Assembly: GCA_021802375.1 (NCBI GenBank)
Contig: JAKAAL010000356.1
Span: 1-5,455 of the forward strand
DNA from: Bacillota bacterium
GTDB lineage: Bacteria > Bacillota_E > Sulfobacillia > Sulfobacillales > Sulfobacillaceae
Reading direction: 5' to 3'
DNA length: 5,455 nt
Position 1 is the stretch's first letter. Each line of letters opens with the position of its first letter. A model generated the notes under the pieces. The model had not been told where the DNA came from, ran no database searches, and saw only the letters and a list, made by a program, of their open reading frames with translations. Both the position numbers and the translations under genes were made by a program. This document shows positions 1-5,422 of this stretch, in pieces.

Positions 1-1073
1 GTCGACCGGATACTCCGTATTGGATTGAAAAAGACGGTCGGGTATGCGATGTAGATGCTGAAGGATGGGAGCGGGGGGTTCGTCCAGGCATGACACGAGC
101 GAGAGCGCAGTGGTACTACCCAGAAGGTAAGGTGCTGCCTTGGAACCCTAAGCAATTTCGGGACGTTCATGAAAAGATTCAGGAATGGTTGAGAGAAAAA
201 ATGGAAAAATTTGAACAACCTGAGCCATGGACGGGATGGTGGGAACAGCCTCGGTTAGGAGCAGAGCAATTCGAACAATATATGGAGGAATTTATTCCTC
301 ATTGGGCACTTCGGGTGGAAGCGGGAGTAGCCGCCCATCTTCTAATGGCTCGGGCTGTGCTGGAGCTAGGCCTAGTTTGGAACCTTCCGTTGTGGAGCGG
401 ATCTGGATTTGAGGCTAGAGTAGTGCGGCCGTCGCAAGAATCCCGGTGGTGGCCAGAGATTCCTTTGACATTGATTACGGGGACCACGGAGAAGATGAAA
501 CGGCAGTGGAAAATGCGAGGGTGGAAACGGATAGGTCAGGTGCCAGGACTGCAAATCCAGCTTCAAAATCTACCGGAGATAAAAAGTACCGCACGTGCAG
601 AAACTATTTCACTGCAATATCACTGGGAACGGGAAGCTGAAGGAGGATTTGTGGAGGTGTTTACTGAGTTAGCTACTCGGTTGACAGAAGAACTTCATCA
701 GCGGACTGCGGGATTTCAGCGCCTGGATGTTGTTTGGAGCGGATCGTGGGGAACCAAGAGCTATAAGCGACTTTGGCCGACGGCCACAGGAGATGCTGGC
801 AGTGTATTACTGCGACTGTTGGATTTCTTGAAGCATCTTCCACCAGAGCCGCCTGAATCCGTCCAGATTCGTGCAAGCGAGCTTATATCCTGGGGACGAG
901 AGCAATTGCAATGGGGATTTTTTCCTCCTTCACGGAGCGCAAACAAGAAGGTTTGGACAGGAGTTTGCATAGGGATGAGTCGGAGAGAGGCGGTCTTGCA
1001 GTATTGGGATCCTTGGAGATTTCCGAAAGATGAGCCTTATGGATCTTTAGAAGCGGCCAAAAAGAGGTCGTGA
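1..1073 (+). CDS. imuB: ImuB-like Y-family DNA polymerase homologue, 5' partial
   Basis: The frame is open from the left edge (first full codon at base 3), giving 356 visible residues ending in TGA at 1071-1073. The ATG at 90 is internal: upstream codons already encode the finger/palm motif (DGRVCDVDAEGWERGVRPGM), matching the usual G-V-x-x-x-S-x-x-A-x-x-x-G-V-x-x-GM of Y-family proteins. Next come an AGVA segment near residue 108, a helix-hairpin-helix-like thumb (about 145-170) and a clear little-finger domain (about 185-290). The position of the polymerase SxDE motif reads PEPWTGWWEQP (about residues 73-83), so catalytic acids appear lost, as known for ImuB. Q301-L-Q-W-G-F-F near the C-terminus could be a diverged beta-clamp motif. 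Known ImuB proteins act as mutasome scaffold between clamp and DnaE2, and the downstream dnaE2 supports that role. Trp is extraordinarily frequent (24/356). About 25-40 N-terminal residues are missing. A diverged active Y-polymerase is less likely. Confidence 0.78.
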   Translation, partial: RPDTPYWIEKDGRVCDVDAEGWERGVRPGMTRARAQWYYPEGKVLPWNPKQFRDVHEKIQEWLREKMEKFEQPEPWTGWWEQPRLGAEQFEQYMEEFIPHWALRVEAGVAAHLLMARAVLELGLVWNLPLWSGSGFEARVVRPSQESRWWPEIPLTLITGTTEKMKRQWKMRGWKRIGQVPGLQIQLQNLPEIKSTARAETISLQYHWEREAEGGFVEVFTELATRLTEELHQRTAGFQRLDVVWSGSWGTKSYKRLWPTATGDAGSVLLRLLDFLKHLPPEPPESVQIRASELISWGREQLQWGFFPPSRSANKKVWTGVCIGMSRREAVLQYWDPWRFPKDEPYGSLEAAKKRS

Positions 1074-1079
1074 GGAACG

Positions 1080-1310
1080 GTGAGAAAAGTTTCGGTATGG
1101 CTGAGGGAGGGAGTTCCGCAGGCCTTTCGTTCCGGCGAGCAAACGGTCGTAGTGACCGCGATTCTCGACTGTTGGCGAGAAAGTGGAGAATGGTGGAACT
1201 TAACCCCAGAAATTTGGGTGTGGCGAGTTCAGTGTGATAACCAGGGGATCTACGAATTAGCTTGTCATCCGCTGCAAAATCAGTGGTGGATCGCTCGAAT
1301 CTATGATTAG
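1080..1310 (+). CDS. Small Trp-rich DUF6504-like protein
   Basis: This gene encodes 76 residues from a GTG start 6 bp after the imuB stop. GAGGA at 1072-1076 overlaps that stop and acts as a close-spaced ribosome-binding site, so translation is probably coupled to imuB. The pattern V-x-V-W-x-R-x-G-x-P-x-A-F, then LDCWRESGEWW (about residues 29-39), WVWRV, GIYEL and a terminal WWIARIYD resembles small proteins annotated DUF6504, which I recall beside Y-family/DnaE2 genes in Actinobacteria and Firmicutes; this is from memory, not a search. Eight of 76 residues are Trp. There is no signal peptide, membrane segment or catalytic motif, and the alternating hydrophobic pattern suggests a small beta-rich domain. 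Function is unknown. Its position between imuB and dnaE2 suggests an accessory mutasome role or an interaction with the similarly Trp-rich ImuB, which is inference. Confidence 0.7.
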   Translation: MRKVSVWLREGVPQAFRSGEQTVVVTAILDCWRESGEWWNLTPEIWVWRVQCDNQGIYELACHPLQNQWWIARIYD

Positions 1311-1321
1311 GAAAAAGTCGT

Positions 1322-1328
1322 AAGGAGG
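1322..1328 (+). promoter_or_regulatory. Strong Shine-Dalgarno for the small gene at 1334
   Basis: AAGGAGG lies 5 bases before the ATG at 1334. It is the best ribosome-binding site in the operon and is the main evidence that a separate gene begins here, rather than dnaE2 extending upstream to the TTG at 1347. Confidence 0.75.
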
Positions 1329-1333
1329 GCATC

Positions 1334-1494
1334 ATGGGTAAAATCATTGCGTGGCCTAAGACCTTGCCGAAGTCATCCAAGAGATCGCCCGGTTCTGCCA
1401 AGAAACGGTATCGAGTACGCCCGGGTTCACTGCTCGACCGGGTATTGGGCATATGCCTCCGGTAAAGAACGACGACGATCCCATTCGATGGTGA
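1334..1494 (+). pseudogene. Very small operon gene with an apparent one-base frameshift
   Basis: An ATG behind a consensus Shine-Dalgarno opens MGKIIAWPK. As written, that frame continues as a Ser/Lys/Arg-rich 43-residue product stopping at 1463-1465. A -1 shift near 1358-1361 instead gives protein-like sequence: an amphipathic helix (DLAEVIQEIARFCQETV), then a Pro/Gly-rich tail ending DDDPIRW. Its TGA at 1492-1494 lies within the ATGGTGA that contains the alternative dnaE2 ATG at 1488. The repaired product would be 53 residues. One missing G, turning AAGGACC into AAGACC, explains everything. Candidate causes are a disabling mutation, a base-call error, or recoding, although no classical slippery heptamer is visible. 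I recognise no family. The position suggests a mutasome accessory peptide or a leader coupling translation into dnaE2, both inference. Confidence 0.55.
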
Positions 1495-1507
1495 AAAAAG
1501 TCGAAGC

Positions 1508-1513
1508 AAAGGA
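1508..1513 (+). promoter_or_regulatory. Shine-Dalgarno supporting the dnaE2 start at 1521
   Basis: AAAGGA sits 7 bases before the ATG at 1521. The alternative in-frame ATG at 1488 has no purine-rich site at proper spacing (its upstream bases read GACGATCCCATTCG) and would depend on coupling to the overlapping small gene. This is the reason for choosing 1521. Confidence 0.55.
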
Positions 1514-1520
1514 CGAGACG

Positions 1521-4500
1521 ATGGCGGGAGTTCAGTTGCATGTGCATTCCACGTTTTCCTTTCTTGACGGAGCTTCCTCACCAGAAGCGTTGATTCAATC
1601 TGCCGCTGCCAAGGGAATTTCTTCGGTAGCATTGACTGACATGCATCGCATTTCGGGAATGGTTCCCTTCATTCGAGCGGGACAGGAGACGGGAGTGAAA
1701 CCGGTTATCGGGGCCGAAGTCGAGCTGGGAGATCTAGGACGTTTGGTTTTATTGTCGTTCGATCAGACTTCGTATATTGCGTTGACTCAGTTGTTGACCA
1801 AAGCCCATCTCGATCATGCTCGAAATCAACCGCGGGTCGATTGGGACACTTTGGAACAATATGGGCCGCATTTGATTGGATTGACTGGAGACCGTAGCGG
1901 AATATTAGCTCAAGCCTGGTTTGGCGGGAATCGTGCGAGTCTTTGGAGTCAGCTGCGCCGATTGCAACCGATGTTTTTACCGGGAAATTTATATCTGGAA
2001 ATCACCAGCGATTGGCTGCCTGGGAACCGTCAATTTTTTGGTAGATTGCAGGAACTCTCAGAAGCTACCGGAGTGCCATTGGTAGCAACTGCTGCAGCCA
2101 AGTATGCCGACAAAGAGGATTTTCCGATTTTTGATCTCTTGACCTGTATTCGTTTGGGTCAAGCGGTGGAAGACGTGCATCGTGAACGTCGAATGAATGC
2201 AGAAAACTATCTCAAGAGCTGGTCGGAAATGCAAGAAGCTCTTGGATCGTGGCCTAGCGCTTTAACCAATGCGGTCCAGTTGGCCGAACGCCTCAATCCA
2301 CCGGATCTTTTGAATCAGAGGCGGGCTCCGGCCTTTGCCGGTCTCCCTTCTGGCGTGAGTGCTTTAGACTACCTCGTGGGATTGGTTCGCGAGGGCGCAC
2401 GACGGCGCTATGGCAAACTGGTATCGAAAGTGTGGCCAAGAATTCGTCATGAATTAGAGATTATTCGCGATCTCGACTTTGTCGATTATTTTCTCGTGGT
2501 CTGGGATGTCGCTGAATTTTCTCGTCGATCGAAGATTCGTTTTGCGGGCAGGGGGTCGGCAGCGGACTCGGTTGTGGCTTATTGCTTGGGCATTACCCAA
2601 GTCGACGCTTTTCATCGAGGGCTGTTATTTGAACGGTTTATGAGTCGCGAGCGCAGCGAGACTCCCGATATCGATATTGACTTTGACGCTCGTCGAAGAG
2701 ATGAGGTGGAGGCCTATGTCGTTGGACGCTATGGGGCAGACCGGGTGGCTAGGGTGGCTACCTACCAAACCTATCGACAGCGAATGGCGCTTCGAGAAGT
2801 GGGCAAGGCTTTGAGTTTTCCTCCCGATGAATTGGATCGATTAGCCAAGTCGCTTCCAGAAAAACCCATCACCAGCATTTTGGAAGAATGGGAAGAGATT
2901 CCGGAATTGCGACAATACGAAAATGCAACGGCATTAAAGCGTGTTCTCACTTGGGCACACGCGGTCGAAGGCATCCCTCGACACTTGGGCACTCATCTCG
3001 GTGGGGTGGTAATCAGTCGTGAGCCCTTAACCTGGGTAGGTCCGCGAGAGCTTTCTGCCAAAGGCATTCAGGTGATTCCATTTGATAAACGGGATGTGGA
3101 AGACTTGGGCTTGTTAAAGCTGGACTTGCTTTCGTTAAGAACTTTTACGGCGGTGGAATTGGCCACTCAGAAGATTTCCGAAGCTCATCCGGAATTTGCT
3201 TATGATGCGATTCCTTTGACCGATGAAAAGACCTATGCACGTTTGCAAGCAGGAGAAGGGGTAGGCGTGTTTCAACTCGAAAGTCCAGCGCAAAGGGCGC
3301 TTGCAGTTCGGCTGCAGCCGGACCGCTGGGAAGATATCGTGGCCAGTCTTGCCCTCATTCGACCGGGACCGATTAAAGGAAATATGGTGGACCCATTTGT
3401 GGCTAGGCGGCGTGGACAAGAACCCGTGATTTATCTCCATCCACTACTCGAACCGATTTTATCTAAGACCTATGGAGTGGTCTTGTTTCAAGAGCAAGTG
3501 ATTGCCATTGCTACTGCTTTGGCGGGATTTTCTGCTGGCGAAGCAGATAGTCTCAGACGAGTTATGACCCATGCGCGATCTCAGAGTGAGATGGAGCGGA
3601 TTGGAGAGAAATTTCGTGAACGGGCAATTGCCCGCGGCATCTCCTCAGAGGTGGCGAATCAAATCTTTGGGCAACTGGTGGGCTACGCCAGCTATGGATT
3701 TAATGAAGCGCATGCCGCTGCTTTTGCGGAAACCGCCTATCGCACGGCTTATTTGCTGGAACATTATCCGACGCAGTTTTTCCTGGGATTGCTCAATGCA
3801 GAGCCGCTGGGGTACTATCCCGTCGATGTGTTGCTAGTGGAGGCACGTCATCGGGGAATTACCATTTTGCCTATGGATGTGAATCGGAGTGACAAGGCGG
3901 GGTCGCTTGCGGATGCTCGTAGCATCCGTATCGGATTTCAATTTCTTCAGGGCATTACCGAAGCTGAGGCGGCATCACTGGTCGAACGGCGGCCGAGTGG
4001 GGGATACCGTCACCCGATGGATGTTGTCGAAGGAGTGGAGATTCGCCTGGATATGGTTTTGCGAATGATCCAAATTGGAGCATTCGATGAGGTGTCTCCC
4101 GATCGTCAGCAATTGTTGGAGGAAACGCGCATCGATAACCGATTAGGTCTAAGATTGAGCTCGCAACGTTACGGAGAACAGAATCTCTATCATGAGATAC
4201 TCATGGATTATCGATTTGTAGGGTTCGGTCAACATGCACAGTGGCTCAGCCCGTGGCGGTCACAGCTTCATCGACAAGGGTATATGACGATCGCAGAAGC
4301 AAAAACTCTGCCATCGGGCAAAATGGTGCGGATCGTAGGGTGTTTAATCCGGCCGCATCGCCCACCGACGCGCAGTGGACGATTGGTGGTGTTTTTTTCG
4401 TTATTGGATGAGACCGACCTATTAGAAGCACGATTAAACGAACGGCGCTACCAGCAATTTGGACAGTGTCTGTTTGGAACTGTTGATCCGGTGATTGAAG

Positions 4501-4595
4501 TCGTAGGGCGCATAGAAAATCGAGGAATCGATGTTCATACGATCGCTCCGTGGAGTATAAAAAACTCGATGCAAACATCATCTAAAGATCGATAA
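1521..4595 (+). CDS. dnaE2: Error-prone DNA polymerase DnaE2 (ImuC), C-family alpha subunit
   Basis: The 1024 residues match the usual DnaE2 length. An N-terminal PHP domain (about 1-270) opens LHVHSTFSFLDGAS. The C-family palm contains GRGSAADS, then PDIDIDFD (382-389) with catalytic D383 and D385, and the third aspartate D535 in GLLKLDLL. The fingers contain the SYGFNEAHAAAFAETAYRTA segment, followed by a helix-hairpin-helix region (GITEAEAASLVERRP) and a C-terminal OB fold (about 933-1010). DnaE2 replaces or supports Y-family polymerases in damage-induced mutagenesis, recruited through ImuB. The PHP metal site is degenerate: D40-M-H where TDH is expected, and TAAAKY (190-195) where TNDVHY is expected, so proofreading or phosphatase activity is unlikely. 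The start at 1521 has a good ribosome-binding site; ATG 1488 would add 11 residues, and the open frame back to TTG 1347 translates to Arg-rich non-protein-like sequence. The last ~15 residues may come from the adjoining insertion sequence. Confidence 0.95.
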   Translation: MAGVQLHVHSTFSFLDGASSPEALIQSAAAKGISSVALTDMHRISGMVPFIRAGQETGVKPVIGAEVELGDLGRLVLLSFDQTSYIALTQLLTKAHLDHARNQPRVDWDTLEQYGPHLIGLTGDRSGILAQAWFGGNRASLWSQLRRLQPMFLPGNLYLEITSDWLPGNRQFFGRLQELSEATGVPLVATAAAKYADKEDFPIFDLLTCIRLGQAVEDVHRERRMNAENYLKSWSEMQEALGSWPSALTNAVQLAERLNPPDLLNQRRAPAFAGLPSGVSALDYLVGLVREGARRRYGKLVSKVWPRIRHELEIIRDLDFVDYFLVVWDVAEFSRRSKIRFAGRGSAADSVVAYCLGITQVDAFHRGLLFERFMSRERSETPDIDIDFDARRRDEVEAYVVGRYGADRVARVATYQTYRQRMALREVGKALSFPPDELDRLAKSLPEKPITSILEEWEEIPELRQYENATALKRVLTWAHAVEGIPRHLGTHLGGVVISREPLTWVGPRELSAKGIQVIPFDKRDVEDLGLLKLDLLSLRTFTAVELATQKISEAHPEFAYDAIPLTDEKTYARLQAGEGVGVFQLESPAQRALAVRLQPDRWEDIVASLALIRPGPIKGNMVDPFVARRRGQEPVIYLHPLLEPILSKTYGVVLFQEQVIAIATALAGFSAGEADSLRRVMTHARSQSEMERIGEKFRERAIARGISSEVANQIFGQLVGYASYGFNEAHAAAFAETAYRTAYLLEHYPTQFFLGLLNAEPLGYYPVDVLLVEARHRGITILPMDVNRSDKAGSLADARSIRIGFQFLQGITEAEAASLVERRPSGGYRHPMDVVEGVEIRLDMVLRMIQIGAFDEVSPDRQQLLEETRIDNRLGLRLSSQRYGEQNLYHEILMDYRFVGFGQHAQWLSPWRSQLHRQGYMTIAEAKTLPSGKMVRIVGCLIRPHRPPTRSGRLVVFFSLLDETDLLEARLNERRYQQFGQCLFGTVDPVIEVVGRIENRGIDVHTIAPWSIKNSMQTSSKDR

Positions 4596-4602
4596 CGTAG
4601 TC

Positions 4603-4898
4603 ATGGCAACTGAAGAATTTTTAGCCATTGGCGAGGTGGCTAAATTACTTGGCGTTACGCCCCAAGCGATTCGCAGGTGGCAGAAAGAAGGGAAGATTCA
4701 AGAAACACGCTCACCTACTGATCGACGTTTGTACCGCGTTCGTGAAGTGAAACGCATCATGGGAGTGCGTACACATCATGGGAGTGCGTACACAGGAACA
4801 AGTCGTGATCTACGCCAGAGTGTCATCTGCTAAACAAAAAGCAGACGGCAATTTAGAGCGGCAAGTCCAGCGATTGAAACAATACGCTCAAGAAACTT
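4603..4898 (+). pseudogene. IS607-type serine resolvase/transposase TnpA, frameshifted and truncated
   Basis: The N-terminus (FLAIGEVAKLLGVTPQAIRRW, then a DRRLYRVREVKRIMG segment) is the MerR-like winged helix that starts IS607 TnpA. After a tandem duplication at 4755-4794 the reading frame is lost and stops at 4831-4833. Deleting one 19-bp unit restores VVIYARVSSAKQKADGNLER, the serine-recombinase N-terminal motif with the nucleophile in YARVSS, continuing to QYAQET. The homology then stops, where the catalytic domain should run on for about 100 more residues. An internal ATG at 4778 could express a 58-residue fragment carrying the serine motif (stop at 4952-4954), but it lacks a ribosome-binding site. 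TnpA of this family cuts and joins DNA through a serine-linked intermediate. This copy cannot do so. Similarity to a free-standing MerR regulator is excluded by the YARVSS block. Confidence 0.8.
4755..4794 (+). repeat. Tandem duplication with 19-bp period inside tnpA
   Basis: CATCATGGGAGTGCGTACA occurs twice back to back (4755-4773 and 4774-4792), and the match continues two further bases. Nineteen is not a multiple of three, so the duplication shifts the frame. It looks like a simple replication-slippage or strand-misalignment duplication. Confidence 0.95.
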
Positions 4899-5012
4899 AT
4901 TTACGGTCTAAAGACCGGGCTATCGCAATGGGCTCCGGCAATCACTCCACTTGAATGTCGGCGCGAGCAGTACGTCGACTGGAGTGATTTTTTGGGCTCA
5001 TTAGCCGGATAG
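4893..5012 (+). pseudogene. Probable C-terminal remnant of IS607-associated TnpB
   Basis: A third reading frame opens where tnpA homology ends and encodes YGLKTGLSQWAPAITPLE followed by CRREQYVDWSDFLGSLAG, stopping at TAG 5010-5012. A short LGL-like segment followed by a polar tail of this kind is what follows the zinc ribbon in many TnpB proteins, and a tnpB tail is expected downstream of tnpA in this family. The RuvC acidic residues and zinc-ribbon cysteines are all missing, so no RNA-guided nuclease activity is possible. The assignment rests on a short stretch and on context; it could instead be chance open sequence. Confidence 0.4.
4940..4993 (+). terminator. Long-loop stem followed by a T run
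   Basis: AATCACTCCA (4940-4949) pairs perfectly with TGGAGTGATT (4980-4989), and GTCG (4957-4960) can pair with CGAC (4976-4979) to extend the stem inward. Six T's at 4988-4993 close it. It is well placed to end + strand transcription from the mutasome operon and insertion-sequence remnant. The large loop is atypical for an intrinsic terminator, and the structure lies inside the putative tnpB tail, so it may instead derive from a TnpB-associated structured RNA. Confidence 0.4.
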
Positions 5013-5143
5013 TCACAGCGATTTTGTTGCGATCGGTATGGGACACTAGTCCACGACATCGACCAATTTCCAAACCCCGTATGCCGTTTCGAAGAGACGA
5101 CGACATTGGGCCAGGCCAAATCTTATTCGGGAAGGTGAGCCGG
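5013..5143. other. Intergenic debris without a recognisable gene
   Basis: No convincing coding region, RNA gene or promoter is seen on either strand. The stretch contains small inverted repeats (GGACACTAGTCC at 5041-5052) and a direct repeat GCGAT-TTTGTT-GCGAT near 5018-5034. It lies between the probable tnpB tail and a separate right-end-like hairpin, so it is most likely mobile-element or deletion-junction sequence. Confidence 0.4.
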
Positions 5144-5169
5144 TTTGACACTCCCCACGCCTAAAGGCG
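5144..5169 (-). mobile_element. Right-end hairpin fragment of an IS200/IS605-type element
   Basis: Read on the minus strand, CGCC-TTTA-GGCG is followed by TGGGGAGTGTCAAA. This resembles the terminal hairpin and tail common at the right end of IS200/IS605 tnpB elements, where the omega/reRNA scaffold ends and its guide begins. In an intact end the 5' arm should read CCCCACGCC to match GGCGTGGGG. Here the outer part of that arm is replaced by tRNA sequence. Only about 26 bp remain, with no tnpA or tnpB attached on that strand. Identification is by recollection of the consensus shape. Confidence 0.45.
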
Positions 5170-5198
5170 GATGCTCTAACCAACTGAGCTAATGGCCC
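5163..5198 (-). pseudogene. 5' half of a tRNA gene, truncated in the anticodon loop
   Basis: Read from 5198 leftwards: acceptor strand GGGCCAT, TA, a D arm GCTC-AGTTGGTTA-GAGC, A26, anticodon 5' arm TCCGC and loop start CTTT. The expected GCGGA 3' arm, variable loop, TTCGAA-type T arm and ATGGCCC acceptor partner are absent here and nowhere to the left. The fragment lies 7 bp downstream of tRNA-Glu, so it was the third gene of the same transcript. GGGCC and the 9-base D loop recall tRNA-Ile, while loop start CTTT would suit tRNA-Lys(TTT). Identity is unresolved because the anticodon is at the break. Confidence 0.75.
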
Positions 5199-5205
5199 AT
5201 AAGCA

Positions 5206-5281
5206 TGGTGACCCCACCGGGATTCGAACCCGGGTTACCACCTTGAAAGGGTGATGTCCTAGGCCTCTAGACCATGGGGTC
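5206..5281 (-). tRNA. tRNA-Glu (anticodon TTC)
   Basis: A complete 76-base cloverleaf on the minus strand. The acceptor is GACCCCA/TGGGGTC, with discriminator A and encoded CCA. The D arm is GTCT...GGAC. The anticodon arm is TCACC-CTTTCAA-GGTGG, so anticodon TTC. The variable loop is 4 bases, and the T arm is CCGGG-TTCGAAT-CCCGG. It decodes GAA/GAG and also serves glutamyl-tRNA-dependent pathways. It sits 3 bp after tRNA-Ala in the same transcript. Confidence 0.96.
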
Positions 5282-5284
5282 ACA

Positions 5285-5360
<76 letters not shown>

Positions 5361-5393
5361 GAAGCTACGAGCTACTGGCTAACAGCAAGCTTT

Positions 5394-5422
5394 ATTATAC
5401 TGATTGGGCGAGATTCGGTCAA
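5394..5422 (-). promoter_or_regulatory. Sigma-A-type promoter of the tRNA operon
   Basis: On the minus strand, TTGACC (5417-5422) and a perfect TATAAT (5394-5399) are separated by 17 bp. Transcription would start around 5387, leaving a leader of about 27 bases before tRNA-Ala. No ORF interrupts, and the strength suits a stable-RNA operon. Confidence 0.88.

Larger units (their letters stand above)
4596..5012 (+). mobile_element. Remnant of an IS607-family insertion sequence
   Basis: A MerR/serine-resolvase tnpA start is followed by a probable tnpB tail, the gene order of IS607-family elements. An intact element would be roughly 2 kb. Here tnpA is cut after about 90 codons, and nearly all of tnpB is missing. 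Neither end can be placed: the tnpA ATG is only 7 bp after dnaE2, so the left end should lie inside the annotated 3' end of dnaE2, and the right end is lost or lies in 5013-5143. The element is dead in cis, since both genes are broken. Confidence 0.7.

Noticed and set aside
682..710. TTGACA inside imuB as an internal promoter -35 box
   Set aside because: No acceptable -10 box at 16-18 bp.
90..1073. ATG at 90 as the start of the first gene
   Set aside because: Homologous sequence continues in frame to the left edge, with the GV-x-x-GM motif ending at this Met; the gene is 5' partial.
1347..1520. N-terminal extension of DnaE2 back to TTG 1347
   Set aside because: The extension is Arg-rich and not protein-like, TTG lacks a ribosome-binding site, and the stretch is better explained by the small gene in another frame.
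883..1632. Long minus-strand ORF of 249 codons
   Set aside because: It lies antisense across the end of imuB, the small genes and the dnaE2 start; its translation shows no recognisable domain and is Ser/Arg/Pro-rich, typical of a shadow frame.
4603..4833. Stand-alone MerR-family regulator
   Set aside because: The serine-recombinase motif YARVSS follows immediately in the adjacent frame, so this is the DNA-binding half of IS607 TnpA.
5046..5143. Minus-strand frame ending GLAQCRRLFETAYGVWKLVD
   Set aside because: It reads like a gene's C-terminal tail but is about 30 codons with no upstream continuation because of the element/tRNA junction; no family recognised. Could be a gene end cut by the insertion, but unsupported.
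4901..5151. Minus-strand ORFs overlapping the insertion-sequence remnant
   Set aside because: No recognisable motifs, starts lack ribosome-binding sites, and they overlap the tnpB tail and stem-loops.
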